Source: Psychrobacter immobilis (GTDB lineage: Bacteria > Pseudomonadota > Gammaproteobacteria > Pseudomonadales > Moraxellaceae). Taken from it: a stretch of 64,000 bases of DNA. The stretch covers positions 434,001 through 498,000 of the forward strand of contig NZ_CAJGZM010000002.1 of the NCBI RefSeq assembly GCF_904846175.1. Reading direction: 5' to 3'. A program made the position numbers and the translations under genes. Below, piece by piece: positions 8,388 to 17,884 of the stretch (position 1 is its first letter; each line of letters opens with the position of its first letter). The notes beneath the pieces are model-generated. The model had not been told where the DNA came from, made no database searches, and saw only the letters and a list, made by a program, of their open reading frames with translations.

Positions 8388-9353
8388 AAATACCTCTATA
8401 GCTTATACCTTAAAACTTAACTCTAAAACCTCTTAGAGGGAGCGAGACAGTGTTAGACCAATCTAACCGTGTCGCAAACTCGAAAGCCTCTATATTATCT
8501 GACGTTCTCATAATGATAATAATAAATGCGGGCTTTTATAAGCTCTAACGTATGGTAATTTTCATTTCATCATCATAAGTGAGGAGGCGTTTATCGTTTA
8601 TATACGACTGACCAAACACACTTATGACACGCTCAAATGATAGTTAACAATCGTTATTAAAAACGAATCAACCACTAAAATGGGTACTGCTATCCGATAA
8701 ACGAACCTTCTTACATTGCTAAGTCATATTGCTAAATTAATAAAGGGTTTAAAGAGTATTGCGTATTTCTTTGTTATTAAACCGTTAATTAAGTAGTGAC
8801 TTTGAAAGTCCGAAATCTACAAGCTGCTAACTATACGGATGAGCTACAACTGCAATATAATTGAATGATAACTTTCTTAGTAGCTATGTACGGGTTATGT
8901 ATCATAGTGACAGTAAAACGAGGTTAACGCAATTAATTGTAAAAAACAAGAAAAAAAACCTGTCAGTATTAGTTGATTACTGACAGGTTTTTTTAGTAAA
9001 GAAGGAAGGGTTTATTGGTATTATTGTATTTAAAAACAAATACTTATCTATTTAGATGAATCACATAAGTTAGGATTTTTATGATAATTTATGTAGAATT
9101 GTTTACAAATAAAACCTGATTAAAACAGCATGAATTGACTTAACTTCAACTATTTCGTTGTTACATTCGATTACTTAGCACTGCGAATTTTGCTTAGATT
9201 CGCTTACCAATTTGTTAACGTATCATTTCGTCGGTGTCTGTATTAGAAGTTTATTTAGTGGTTTTAAACTGAGTTTAAGGCTGAATATTAAGCTTGAAAA
9301 CTGAGTTTTAAAATTGTGCTAAATAACCTTGTTTAAGAATGATGCAAAAAAAC
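8388..9353. other. 966-base gene-free region with an internal terminator
   Basis: No protein gene is seen on either strand. It contains the rlpA promoter region, an AT-rich block similar to a Fur site at 8509-8527, and a strong bidirectional intrinsic terminator at 8957-8989. The terminator lies far from both flanking coding ends, so an untranslated RNA gene ending there is possible. Repeated AAACTGAGTTT motifs occur at 9265-9312. Confidence 0.5.
8951..8994. terminator. Strong bidirectional intrinsic terminator in a gene-free region
   Basis: Perfect 12-bp stem (8957-8968 with 8978-8989, AACCTGTCAGTA) with a 9-base loop, eight A on the left and seven T on the right. On the minus strand it would lie about 365 bases after the rodA stop; on the plus strand no gene precedes it. 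Confidence 0.9.
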
Positions 9354-10496
9354 TTAGCTAGATTTATGGGTATGAATCGACATCAATAATCCAAATCCTG
9401 CCATTAGGGTAACAATAGCAGTACCACCGTAACTGATAAAAGGTAATGGCACGCCAACAACAGGTAAGATGCCGCCGACCATACCGACATTGACGAAAAC
9501 ATAAACGAAAAACGACATGGCAATCGCACCTGCTAGTAGTCGGCTATAAGTATCAGGGTGACTAAAAGCGATATACAAAGCACGCGTGAGCACGCAAGCA
9601 TAAATAAACATCAGCAATATCATACCGAGTAAGCCAAACTCTTCAGAGAATGCCGCAACAATAAAGTCAGTATGACCTTCTGGTAAAAAGTGCAGATGAG
9701 ATTGCGTGCCTTCTAGATAGCCTTTACCGGTAAGACCGCCAGCACCGATAGCGGTCTTAGACTGAATGATATTCCAACCAGCCCCTTGGACGTCAGCTTC
9801 AGGATTAAACAGAGTTAAGACGCGTGTACGTTGGTAATCGTGTAATAAAAAGTTCCAAGCGAAAGCGATAAGTGGCACTGCCAAAGCCGCTGCACTAGCA
9901 ATTAAACGCCATGATAATCCAGCCAAAAACAACACAAAGATACCACTGGCAGCAACCAGTAATGAAGTACCAAGGTCAGGCTCTTTAGCAATTAACAATA
10001 CCGGCACTACAATTAACGCCAAAGTGATGGCGATACTGGATAATGAGGGTGGTAAATCACGTTTGGATAAAAACCATGCGCACATCATTGGCATGCCAAG
10101 TTTCATAAACTCTGAAGGCTGGACACTACCAAATCCCGGTAAGTTAATCCAGCGCTGTGCACCCATACGTACCTCGCCAATGATGTCGACCAAGACCAAT
10201 AATATCAGCCCTAATACGTAAAATATGGGCGTAAAGGTACGATAAATATTAGGCGGTATCTGTGCCATGATAAACATCACTGTAAACGCTACGCCATAAC
10301 TGACCATTTGGCGTATGACCATATCGCTATCTTGGCTTGCCGCACTGTATAAAATAGTCAAACCGATACAGCAAACCGTTAATAACAATAAGGTTAACCA
10401 TGGGTCGATATGAATGCGTTGCCACAAAGTCGGCGCATGGCCTTGACCAAAATGATGGCTCTGACGGGAAAAACGGTATTGCGGGTTAGAAGACAT
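9354..10496 (-). CDS. rodA: Rod-shape-determining SEDS peptidoglycan glycosyltransferase RodA
   Basis: RodA polymerises glycan strands in the elongation machine together with PBP2 in the inner membrane. The protein has about ten membrane segments and SEDS signatures: MGAQRWINLPGFGSVQPSEF in the second loop, KEPDLGTSLLV (with the essential Asp), QSKTAIGAGGLTGKGY, LPEGHTDFI and the C-terminal GVPLPFISYGGTAIV. I place the start at ATG 10496, giving 380 residues like other RodA proteins. A longer frame opens at a TTG (10553) adding 19 residues with no extra domain. Its usual partner gene for PBP2 is not next to it, so it appears to be transcribed alone. Confidence 0.94.
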   Translation of the reverse strand: MSSNPQYRFSRQSHHFGQGHAPTLWQRIHIDPWLTLLLLTVCCIGLTILYSAASQDSDMVIRQMVSYGVAFTVMFIMAQIPPNIYRTFTPIFYVLGLILLVLVDIIGEVRMGAQRWINLPGFGSVQPSEFMKLGMPMMCAWFLSKRDLPPSLSSIAITLALIVVPVLLIAKEPDLGTSLLVAASGIFVLFLAGLSWRLIASAAALAVPLIAFAWNFLLHDYQRTRVLTLFNPEADVQGAGWNIIQSKTAIGAGGLTGKGYLEGTQSHLHFLPEGHTDFIVAAFSEEFGLLGMILLMFIYACVLTRALYIAFSHPDTYSRLLAGAIAMSFFVYVFVNVGMVGGILPVVGVPLPFISYGGTAIVTLMAGFGLLMSIHTHKSS

Positions 10497-10759
10497 AGGC
10501 AAAATGTGACTGGCAATTGGCGTGAAAGAAAAGTCTGCTTTGACAGCTGTCAAGTTAGCAAGCGACGATTATAAGGCGTTCACTCAACGAGATAATAGCG
10601 AATAAAGTAACTTACGAGTAATAAAGTAACGTCAATATAAAAATTATGAGGATAAGTGTTAATAACGAATAGGTGACCGCTGATTCACTGCGATAGTTTA
10701 GCCTGCTTGCTTAAAATTTGATAGTATCGATAAAACGTTTTTAGCGGTAGTTTCTTGTA

Positions 10760-11749
10760 ATGATAAAGATAAAAAAATCTGTTTATAGGCAAATGTATAA
10801 GCCTGTTATCGCTCTGTGCATTTGTGCCAGTAGCATCTCTGCTTCTGCCGCTATCATAAGTGATAATAGTGAGCGCCGTATCCAAATCCGTCACGGCAGT
10901 AGTGCTACTGATAGCACCTCTAATGCTTATATCACGCCTGCTAGAAATTATGGCAGCCAAAGCAATAGTTATAGTGGCGGCGCGACTATACTCAGCGATG
11001 GCAGAAGTGGGTCAAATGGCCTAGGCGGCGATAGTATGCAAGGCCTCATTCAACGAAAACAGCGTGAATTTAATTTTGATAGTGGTTTATCGATAGAAGA
11101 GAGCAAGCGCGTCATTACCAATAAAGTGACGCCACGTTATAACACTACTTATAACACTGGTAATAATAACTTCGGAAACAGTAATTATAACGATTTTACC
11201 AGTATGGACTTTAATACTTGGCTAAATAGTAATAGCTACCGCGCCGGACAAGTGGCCAATTATCAACGCTATTTAAGCTCACGAGTCGGAGCACAAAACG
11301 TACCTCCTTTATCACAGCTGCTAACCACCGCCCGTAGTTGGGATAAATGTGGCTATGAGCCTTATCAGCTACCACCGCAGGAGCTATGGGCAAATATTGT
11401 GCCGACCTTGCAGCTTTATAGTCAGCTCAAAAACCAAGGAATTTTACCTCCTAATACAGAGATACGTTCAGTATATCGCAGCCCAGGACTAAATGACTGC
11501 GCAGGCGGCGCAAACGCCAGTAAGCACATGACCGCAGGCGCGATGGATATCTGGGTGCCTGAATATGAAGGCAATCAATGGCAGCTTAGTAGCATGCAAG
11601 ACCGTTTATGCGAGTTTTGGCAATATCAGGGTCAATCGAATAACTTTGGGCTAGGGCTATATTCTACCGGTGCTATTCATCTTGATACCGATGGTTATCG
11701 CAAATGGGGCTTTAATCATGCCAGTAGCAGCTCCGCTTGTCGTTATTAA
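10760..11749 (+). CDS. Putative exported M15-type zinc peptidase (D-Ala-D-Ala carboxypeptidase-like)
   Basis: A 329-residue exported protein with a signal peptide (ALCICASSISASAA), a long Asn/Ser/Tyr-rich linker (residues about 30-180) and a C-terminal peptidase M15-like domain. The zinc-site pattern is visible: SKHMTAGAMDIW supplies the first His and Asp, and AIHLDTDGYRKWG the second His, with RSVYRSPGLND as the conserved Arg-containing turn. M15 enzymes trim peptidoglycan stem peptides in the periplasm. Three cysteines (DKCGYE, LNDCAG, LCEFW) may form disulfides. It is divergent from rodA and ends at a terminator shared with the M16 genes. Substrate specificity cannot be read from the sequence. 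Confidence 0.75.
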   Translation: MIKIKKSVYRQMYKPVIALCICASSISASAAIISDNSERRIQIRHGSSATDSTSNAYITPARNYGSQSNSYSGGATILSDGRSGSNGLGGDSMQGLIQRKQREFNFDSGLSIEESKRVITNKVTPRYNTTYNTGNNNFGNSNYNDFTSMDFNTWLNSNSYRAGQVANYQRYLSSRVGAQNVPPLSQLLTTARSWDKCGYEPYQLPPQELWANIVPTLQLYSQLKNQGILPPNTEIRSVYRSPGLNDCAGGANASKHMTAGAMDIWVPEYEGNQWQLSSMQDRLCEFWQYQGQSNNFGLGLYSTGAIHLDTDGYRKWGFNHASSSSACRY

Positions 11750-11781
11750 GTAATATGTCGCTAAAGACTGTATCTTCAATT

Positions 11782-11823
11782 AAAAAAAGCTCAACCAATA
11801 AATATTACTGGTTGAGCTTTTTT
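11782..11823. terminator. Bidirectional intrinsic terminator
   Basis: Stem 11789-11797 with 11809-11817 (GCTCAACCA), extended by seven A on the left and a run of T on the right. It separates the converging M15 peptidase and M16 peptidase genes. Confidence 0.9.
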
Positions 11824-11867
11824 ATCGACCTATTTTTTTAACACCTGTAAAAAATATGCTATCAAGT

Positions 11868-13403
11868 TTATTTCTTCTTCTTAGATTTCTTTTCATCCCA
11901 AGGATCAACCTCACCGACGGTAACGATTAAAAAATCATCAGGCTTTAGGGTGTCGCGCAGAGTTTGGTTGACCTCTGATAGTTTGACCTGTTCGATACGC
12001 TTGACATAATTGGTCAGGTAGCTACTAGGCAGCTGATAAAAATTCATCATGCCAAGTAAACTGTTGATTCCCGCGTTACTGGCAAAACCCATCGGAAAGC
12101 TGTTTTTTAAACTGTCTGTGGTCAATCTCATCTCATCGCTAGTGATACCTTTTTCTAAGGTCTCATTAATCACATCTAGGCTGGCATTAATCGCCGCGCG
12201 CGCTTTATCATTACGGGTTGAAAAACCAATCTGATAAGGTCCGCGCGCCAGCATCGGGTTCATAGAACCTGAGATACCATAAGTATAACCAAGGTTTTGC
12301 CTGACTTCCGTCATCAAGCGCGCATTAAAATCGCCCCCTGCTAGCACTTCATTGCCGACAGCAAAGTTGGTTTGCTTTTGCTGCGCTTGGGGGTCAGTGG
12401 CGCGCTTGTCGCCCAATTGACCCATTAATACCGTGGTTTGAGTGCTAGGAAACGGTATATGGATATGCTGAGATTGGGTTAATGGCTTTGGCTCGGGTAG
12501 GGTAGCCGCTGCTTGACCAGCTGGTAGGTCTGCCGTTATTTCTTCCGCCAAATTTTTCGCTTGTGCTAACGTCAAATTACCAGTCATGGCAAGCGACGCA
12601 TTGGCAGCGACTAAATAGCGGTTTTTAAAATCTATTAGCTGTTGCCTTTTAATATTAGGAACCGTTTCAAGCGTGCCAACCGATGGATGGGCATAAGGAT
12701 GGTCGCCATAAAGTGCTTTGCTAAAGGCAATGCTAGCAAGACTACCCGGGTCTTGTTTTTGCTGCTGTAAACCGACCAGTAAGCGTGCTTTGTTACGGGC
12801 TAATATTTGCTCATCAAAGCTCGGTTCAGTAAGCATTTGCGTCATTAAGTTAACGGCAGGCAGTAGATGTTTATCATCAGATAAGCTGCGCAACGAGACA
12901 GTAAACATGTCTTTATAAGCGCTGCTACTTAGACTAATGCCCAAGGTTTCGACCGCTCGCGTGAACGCGTTTTCATCTAAGCGTTTAGACCCTTGTTCAA
13001 GCATCGTTGCGGTCATATTGGCAATACCAAAGCCTGATTTACTGATACTACCATCACGTGCGCTACCGGCATTAAAGCGCAAGTCAATATCAACGATGGG
13101 CAAGGTGGTGGTCGGCACAAAAAGCACAGGAATACCGGCTTTGGTGTTAAAGGTCTGAATCTTTGGGACAGTGACTGTTAAAGGTTTGGCATTATAAAGG
13201 CTACTAAGCTTAGCTAGAGCGGCAATAGGCGCGCTAGTATCGACTGCGGCAGCCGGCGTGCGAGCATCTTCGCCACCCGCCATATCGGCCTGCGCTACGG
13301 TAGTCAAGGTCATCATCCCAAAGAATATAGCGGCACTCAGATAAGGGAGCTGCTTAACATTAGATGATAATTTGGTTTTTTTGAGAAAAGGTGTTTGAGT
13401 CAT
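11868..13403 (-). CDS. M16-family peptidase-like protein without the zinc motif
   Basis: A 511-residue exported protein of the pitrilysin/insulinase family: signal region (LPYLSAAIFFGMMTLTTVAQA), N-terminal M16 domain (residues about 80-230) and C-terminal M16 domain (230-430, with NLGYTYGISGSM). The HxxEH zinc motif expected near residue 130 is absent; the place reads GIANMTATMLEQG. Such inactive halves pair with an active M16 subunit to form a heterodimeric chamber. The active partner is the gene immediately upstream, 66 bases away, so the two are almost certainly co-expressed and act together in the periplasm. It ends in a basic KKSKKKK tail. Substrate unknown. Confidence 0.88.
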   Translation of the reverse strand: MTQTPFLKKTKLSSNVKQLPYLSAAIFFGMMTLTTVAQADMAGGEDARTPAAAVDTSAPIAALAKLSSLYNAKPLTVTVPKIQTFNTKAGIPVLFVPTTTLPIVDIDLRFNAGSARDGSISKSGFGIANMTATMLEQGSKRLDENAFTRAVETLGISLSSSAYKDMFTVSLRSLSDDKHLLPAVNLMTQMLTEPSFDEQILARNKARLLVGLQQQKQDPGSLASIAFSKALYGDHPYAHPSVGTLETVPNIKRQQLIDFKNRYLVAANASLAMTGNLTLAQAKNLAEEITADLPAGQAAATLPEPKPLTQSQHIHIPFPSTQTTVLMGQLGDKRATDPQAQQKQTNFAVGNEVLAGGDFNARLMTEVRQNLGYTYGISGSMNPMLARGPYQIGFSTRNDKARAAINASLDVINETLEKGITSDEMRLTTDSLKNSFPMGFASNAGINSLLGMMNFYQLPSSYLTNYVKRIEQVKLSEVNQTLRDTLKPDDFLIVTVGEVDPWDEKKSKKKK

Positions 13404-13469
13404 GTCTTTCTTCTTATTAATGTCACGAATATTGGGTTCTTACTAAGATAACTGGATAGCATAGTGATG

Positions 13470-15071
13470 TTATTTAGCTTTGCTTACCGTTTCTTTAGTA
13501 GCGATATTAGTAGCGGTATTTTTACTAACGGTCTCTTTGCTCATCTTATCTTGGCTAACTTTACCTTTATTGGCCGTCTCTTTAGGCGGAATGATATGCA
13601 TCACCGTTAAATTATCTTTGACCAAATACTTTTTACTTGCTGCTTGGATATCCGCAATCGTCACACTATCAAGCTTGGTTGGCAATTTAGCCAGTAATCT
13701 ATCATCTAGACCGATAGATTGTAGTGAACCAATCATACGCGCCTGACCTTCCATGCTGTCCTGTGCGTATACCAAACCGGTGACAGTATTGGTTTTGGCA
13801 CGCTCGATTTCATCGGCGGCAATCGGATCAGTTTTAAGTTTTTCTATTTCAGAGAGGATAGCTTGCTGTGCTTGGGCTAAGCTGACGCCTTCACGCGGAG
13901 TCGCTTGTATCAGAAACAATCCATCGCCGCGATCAAGCAAATCATAAGAGGTGCCTACGGTGGTAAGTAGTCCTTGCTCGCGTACTAGCCTGCTCTCGAG
14001 ACGTGCTGATAGACCACCATCTAGCACATCTTGCGCAAGCGAGAGGGCATAAGCTTGCTTCTCATTATTAGCACCAGCGCTTACCAGGCTGGGCACGTTA
14101 TAACCCATCAGTAAAACTGGCACTTGTACCGCTTGCTCAGATTCTACTTGCTGATAACCGCGGAAACCCTTTTGAGTGACCGCAGGACGCTTGGGTAATG
14201 CGCTTGGTTTTAGCTCACCAAAGTAGCGTTTGACTTGCGCCAACACTTCGGTTGGTTCGACATCGCCAACGATAACCAAAGTCGCATTATTGGGTGCGTA
14301 CCATGTTTTATACCAGTCTTTTAAATCGTTAAGGGTGATTGATTCAAGCTCACTCATGGGTCCGATGACCGATTCGCCTTTCGGGCTGTTCGGCAATGCC
14401 AGCAAGCGAAATGACTCATAAGCTTTGGAAATCGGATTGTCATCAGTACGCTGACGACGCTCTTCCATCACCACTTGATGCTCTTTGGCAAACGCTTTGT
14501 CATCAAAAACCAAATTGGTCATGCGATCCGCTTCTAGCTCTAAAGCTAATGGCAAGCGATTGGCGGGAAATAGCTCGTAATAACCGGTATAGTCGTAACT
14601 GGTAAAGGCGTTGTTAACGCCGCCAAACTTAGCAATCAAACGCTCATAATCGTCGCTTGACACATTAGTGGTGCCTTTAAACATCATATGTTCGAGCACA
14701 TGAGAGATACCGCCTTTATCAAGTGGCTCATCTGCTGACCCGACGCGATACCAAATCTGAGTCATGACCACAGGCGCGCGGTGGTCTTCTTTAACCACTA
14801 TCTTTAGACCATTTTCGAGCTTGTATTCATGGCGACCGGACATATCCATGGTCAGCGCTGACGATTGCTCAGCATCTTTAACCGCTTGGTTTTTATTCAC
14901 TACCTGTGTCGTTGCGGCATTTTTAGTCGTAGCAACTTCATTCGTCGAAGAGAGTGCGCTGGTTTGGCAAGCAGCAAGGGTAGTCGCCATTGCTAAAGCG
15001 CAGGCAAGGCGTAGAGAGTGAGCAGGTGATGGTAAAGACAGTGATGAAGGCAGTGATAAAAACAATGACAT
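13470..15071 (-). CDS. Zinc peptidase of the M16 family, lipoprotein
   Basis: A 533-residue M16 metallopeptidase, the catalytic partner of the gene downstream. The N-terminus is a lipoprotein signal with lipobox LAAC (residues about 32-35), so it should be anchored to a membrane facing the periplasm. The inverted zinc motif HVLEH is intact (ISHVLEHMMFKGT), with the downstream Glu in LELEADRM and the HQVVMEERRQRTDDNP segment typical of the family. A second, substrate-binding M16 domain follows, with the R/Y pair region (SRLVREQGLLTTVGTSYD). The C-terminal about 35 residues are a Lys/Thr/Ser-rich repetitive tail. Pairing of an active and an inactive M16 gene is common in gammaproteobacteria. 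Confidence 0.9.
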   Translation of the reverse strand: MSLFLSLPSSLSLPSPAHSLRLACALAMATTLAACQTSALSSTNEVATTKNAATTQVVNKNQAVKDAEQSSALTMDMSGRHEYKLENGLKIVVKEDHRAPVVMTQIWYRVGSADEPLDKGGISHVLEHMMFKGTTNVSSDDYERLIAKFGGVNNAFTSYDYTGYYELFPANRLPLALELEADRMTNLVFDDKAFAKEHQVVMEERRQRTDDNPISKAYESFRLLALPNSPKGESVIGPMSELESITLNDLKDWYKTWYAPNNATLVIVGDVEPTEVLAQVKRYFGELKPSALPKRPAVTQKGFRGYQQVESEQAVQVPVLLMGYNVPSLVSAGANNEKQAYALSLAQDVLDGGLSARLESRLVREQGLLTTVGTSYDLLDRGDGLFLIQATPREGVSLAQAQQAILSEIEKLKTDPIAADEIERAKTNTVTGLVYAQDSMEGQARMIGSLQSIGLDDRLLAKLPTKLDSVTIADIQAASKKYLVKDNLTVMHIIPPKETANKGKVSQDKMSKETVSKNTATNIATKETVSKAK

Positions 15072-15183
15072 GATAGGTTCTACTTATATAAAAAGGCAGC
15101 TGATAAGTGACTGATTTATAGAATGAGAATGGCGTATATTAATGTTTATATTAATATACGTATTTATGATAAACATAGAGCCA

Positions 15184-15336
15184 TTATAAAGACTTGTGTG
15201 CCCCAACCATGACGGTAGCAGTAGGCTTAAATTCTTGTGTGGTGCTACAGCCTGTCGATGACAATGCGATGGTAACGAGAACCAAAGCGGCGCCCGTCTG
15301 GATCATTTTTTTATAATTGTTCGATAGTGATAGCAT
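15184..15336 (-). CDS. Small lipoprotein, 50 residues
   Basis: A short gene starting at ATG 15336, preceded by GGGA eight bases upstream. The product has a basic start (NNYKKM), a hydrophobic stretch (TGAALVLVTIALSS) and STGC at residues 27-30, which fits a lipoprotein signal though Ser rather than Leu occupies the -3 position. The mature part is only about 20 residues (CSTTQEFKPT then ATVMVGAHKSL). It lies 112 bases downstream of the start of the M16 gene on the same strand, so it may lead that transcript. No known function; small lipoproteins of this type are often missed by gene finders. Confidence 0.65.
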   Translation of the reverse strand: MLSLSNNYKKMIQTGAALVLVTIALSSTGCSTTQEFKPTATVMVGAHKSL

Positions 15337-15736
15337 AGGTCATTCCCAATATAAATGGTTGAATAAAGTAAACAAAATAGGGTGGCATAATGTAGGCGAA
15401 GTTTGGCGTAACTAAGGTCGGATTTTTGTGTCCAAACCTTAAGCGAAACTTGCTTAGATCAGCTGACGGTTTGCTATAAATTTATTAGCATGATTTTTTG
15501 TATTGCTTACAGTCATCTATTTGGCATGGTTTTAGGCATTGCTGTTTGTTGTTGATTCATCGGTTTTTATCATTTGACAGCGCTCTACAATGCTAAAGGC
15601 TAAGCACCGCTTGAATTATGCTAAACTAGGCTAAAAATAATCGTCCGTTAAATAATAAAAAGCGGGCGGCATAGTCATTTTAAAAACAATCACTTTAAAA
15701 TAAATTACTGATAATGATAACTTTTAGGGCAAGCTT
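15337..15736. other. 400-base intergenic region before ftsY
   Basis: Divergent control region between the small lipoprotein gene and ftsY. No further gene or hairpin is evident. GATAATGATAA at 15711-15721 resembles half of a Fur site but sits against the ftsY ribosome site. Confidence 0.4.
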
Positions 15737-17140
15737 ATGAATAATCCCAATAATAGCAATCGCGTGGTCATCAACCTTGACGGCGGTCTTGATGATTTGG
15801 ATGACGATGATATTACCTTACCCAGTCTGCCAGCGCAAACGGTGCCCATCATCGATGAGCCTGAAGATACATCACATACCGATACAGCGGCAGACCTACC
15901 ATTAGCGACGCCTATTGTTGAGATAGAAAAACAAAGTCCAGCCGAAAGTATTGTAGAAGGTACGATAGAAAGTAGCGCAGCAAGCACTTCAAATAACGAT
16001 CAAACAACTGCTGCTCCGTCGCAGTCTACAACCGCAATTCCTACGATGCCTTTGCAAGCTCATTTAGGCGATAGTGCAAGCTTTACCTCTACAAATAGCG
16101 ATACCAGTGCTGTCAATAAAGCGCAAACAGAGAGTAAATCGAAAACCGAGTTACCGCAGCCAACAACAGCGTCAGAGGAGTCACAAGAGACTGAGGAAAA
16201 TAAGAAAAAAGGTAGCTGGTTTAATCGTATGAAAACGGGACTAAGTAAGTCACGTAAAAATCTTGCCGAAGGTATGGTCAGTATCCTTATCGGTGGCAAA
16301 GAGATTGATGATGAGCTATTAGAAGAGGTTGAAGACCAGCTGTTGGTCGCTGATATCGGTGTCAATGCAACCAATCGTATTATTAAAAGCCTTACTGAGC
16401 AAACCGCCCGTGGTGATTTGATTTATGCCCATTCATTATATAAAGCACTGCAAACTGAGCTGGTTGATATCTTAACGCCAAAAGTTGCGCCATTGGTCAT
16501 TGACACGAGTAAGAAGCCTTTTGTTATCTTGGTCGTAGGCGTTAATGGTGTTGGTAAAACGACGACTATTGGTAAGCTTGCTAAGCGTCTGCAAGGTGAA
16601 GGCAAATCCGTCATGTTGGCGGCTGGCGATACGTTCCGTGCCGCTGCTACTGAACAGCTGCAAATCTGGGGTGAGCGCAATAACATTCCAGTCGTCGCCC
16701 AAGGTCATGGCTCTGATAGTGCTTCTGTTATCTTTGATGCCATGCAGTCTGCCAAAGCAAAAAATATCGATGTATTAATCGCTGATACAGCTGGACGCTT
16801 GCAAAATAAAACCCACCTGATGGCCGAGCTTGAAAAAGTGGTGCGCGTGATGCGTAAAGCCGATCCAAGTGCACCGCATGAAGGCATGATTGTGCTTGAT
16901 GCTGGCACAGGTCAAAATGCCATTAACCAAGTGGAGTTATTTAACAAAGTCGTACCATTGACGGGTATTACCATTACCAAACTTGATGGTACGGCAAAAG
17001 GCGGCGTGGTCTTTAATATCGCTGAAACCACGGATGTGCCGATTCGCTATATCGGTGTTGGTGAGTCGATTGATGATTTGCGTGCCTTTAGTCCGAAGCA
17101 GTTCGTCGCCGCCTTATTTGAGACCGATGATAAACAGTAG
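15737..17140 (+). CDS. ftsY: Signal recognition particle receptor FtsY
   Basis: FtsY is the membrane-associated GTPase that receives ribosome-SRP complexes for co-translational insertion into the inner membrane. The 467-residue protein has a long acidic, low-complexity A region (residues 1-155), a KKKGSWFNRMKTGLSK lead-in to the N domain (about 160-245) and a G domain with G1 GVNGVGKT (268-275), DTFRAAA, DTAGRL and TKLDGTAKGG, then the terminal GVGESIDDLRAFSPKQFV characteristic of FtsY rather than Ffh. The A region is longer than the NG core needs and is rich in Thr and Ser, as often in Moraxellaceae. The neighbour downstream, ogt, follows after 65 bases and may share the transcript. Confidence 0.96.
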   Translation: MNNPNNSNRVVINLDGGLDDLDDDDITLPSLPAQTVPIIDEPEDTSHTDTAADLPLATPIVEIEKQSPAESIVEGTIESSAASTSNNDQTTAAPSQSTTAIPTMPLQAHLGDSASFTSTNSDTSAVNKAQTESKSKTELPQPTTASEESQETEENKKKGSWFNRMKTGLSKSRKNLAEGMVSILIGGKEIDDELLEEVEDQLLVADIGVNATNRIIKSLTEQTARGDLIYAHSLYKALQTELVDILTPKVAPLVIDTSKKPFVILVVGVNGVGKTTTIGKLAKRLQGEGKSVMLAAGDTFRAAATEQLQIWGERNNIPVVAQGHGSDSASVIFDAMQSAKAKNIDVLIADTAGRLQNKTHLMAELEKVVRVMRKADPSAPHEGMIVLDAGTGQNAINQVELFNKVVPLTGITITKLDGTAKGGVVFNIAETTDVPIRYIGVGESIDDLRAFSPKQFVAALFETDDKQ

Positions 17141-17205
17141 CGCTTGGTAGTTTTTTTCAATGAATAAATAAGTGTTAAAAATATGAGTGTGTAGAGGGAA
17201 GAGTC

Positions 17206-17781
17206 ATGATAGTCACCATAGCAGCTGTTGAGTCGCACCAGTTAGCACTGATTGCTAGTAGGCATAGTAGTCCTAAACTGGTCGAAGTCAATTGGCTGCA
17301 GGTGGGCGATTCTTGGCACAGCTCAAAATCTATTCCCAAGCTTAAAAAGCATTATGGACTTGTTGATCAAGATTTTACCTTTATATCTCAAAACAGTCTA
17401 AGCAAAAGCAAGCCTGCCGAGGCGCTACTTATAGAAGCGCTTGAGCAATTAACAGCGTACTTTAAAGGTGAGCGTCAAGCGTTTGATTTGCCATTAGATA
17501 TAAGCTTAGGTACTAATTTTCAGCAACGCGTCTGGCAAGAGCTGCAAAAGATACCGCATGGCGAAACGATTAGTTATGCCACACTCGCGCAGCGAGTCGG
17601 TAATCCTAAAGGTTACCGCGCCGTTGCCAATGCCAATGGCAGAAACCCATTTAGCATCATTATTCCTTGTCACCGTGTTATTGCTAGCGATGGTAAGCTG
17701 GGAGGATATACAGGCGGCTTAGACAAAAAAGAGTACCTGCTAGCGCTCGAAGGTATTAAAGGTATCGAGGTTAAGCATTAG
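17206..17781 (+). CDS. ogt: Methylated-DNA--protein-cysteine methyltransferase (Ogt-like)
   Basis: A 191-residue suicide DNA repair enzyme that moves the methyl group of O6-methylguanine (or O4-methylthymine) to its own cysteine. The C-terminal domain is complete: FQQRVWQELQKIPHGETISY, the helix-turn-helix Arg finger region NPKGYRAVANANGRNPF, and the active-site PCHRVI, followed by GKLGGYTGGLDKKEYLLALE. The N-terminal about 85 residues are poorly conserved, and there is no AdaA zinc domain, so this is the Ogt/MGMT stand-alone form. The ATG has GAGGGAAGAG upstream. It is probably expressed constitutively with ftsY. Confidence 0.93.
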   Translation: MIVTIAAVESHQLALIASRHSSPKLVEVNWLQVGDSWHSSKSIPKLKKHYGLVDQDFTFISQNSLSKSKPAEALLIEALEQLTAYFKGERQAFDLPLDISLGTNFQQRVWQELQKIPHGETISYATLAQRVGNPKGYRAVANANGRNPFSIIIPCHRVIASDGKLGGYTGGLDKKEYLLALEGIKGIEVKH

Positions 17782-17884
17782 TTATTTTGATTGTACAAGT
17801 CCAATATTGTTTTTTCAATACAAATTTTCGATACAAATACTATCAATAGCATGCGTGCAAAGGATAGACTAAAAGTAGAGTATT

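Noticed and set aside
8509..8527. Fur-box-like sequence upstream of rlpA
   Set aside because: Matches about 14 of 19 bases, but in a simple ATAAT repeat; rlpA is not an iron gene and the site is 120 bases away.
10685..10960. 91-codon minus-strand frame
   Set aside because: Overlaps the start of the exported M15 peptidase, which has a clear signal peptide and domain; low-complexity shadow.
15711..15729. GATAATGATAA before ftsY
   Set aside because: Only the left half of a Fur site matches; it adjoins the ribosome site and ftsY is not iron-regulated.
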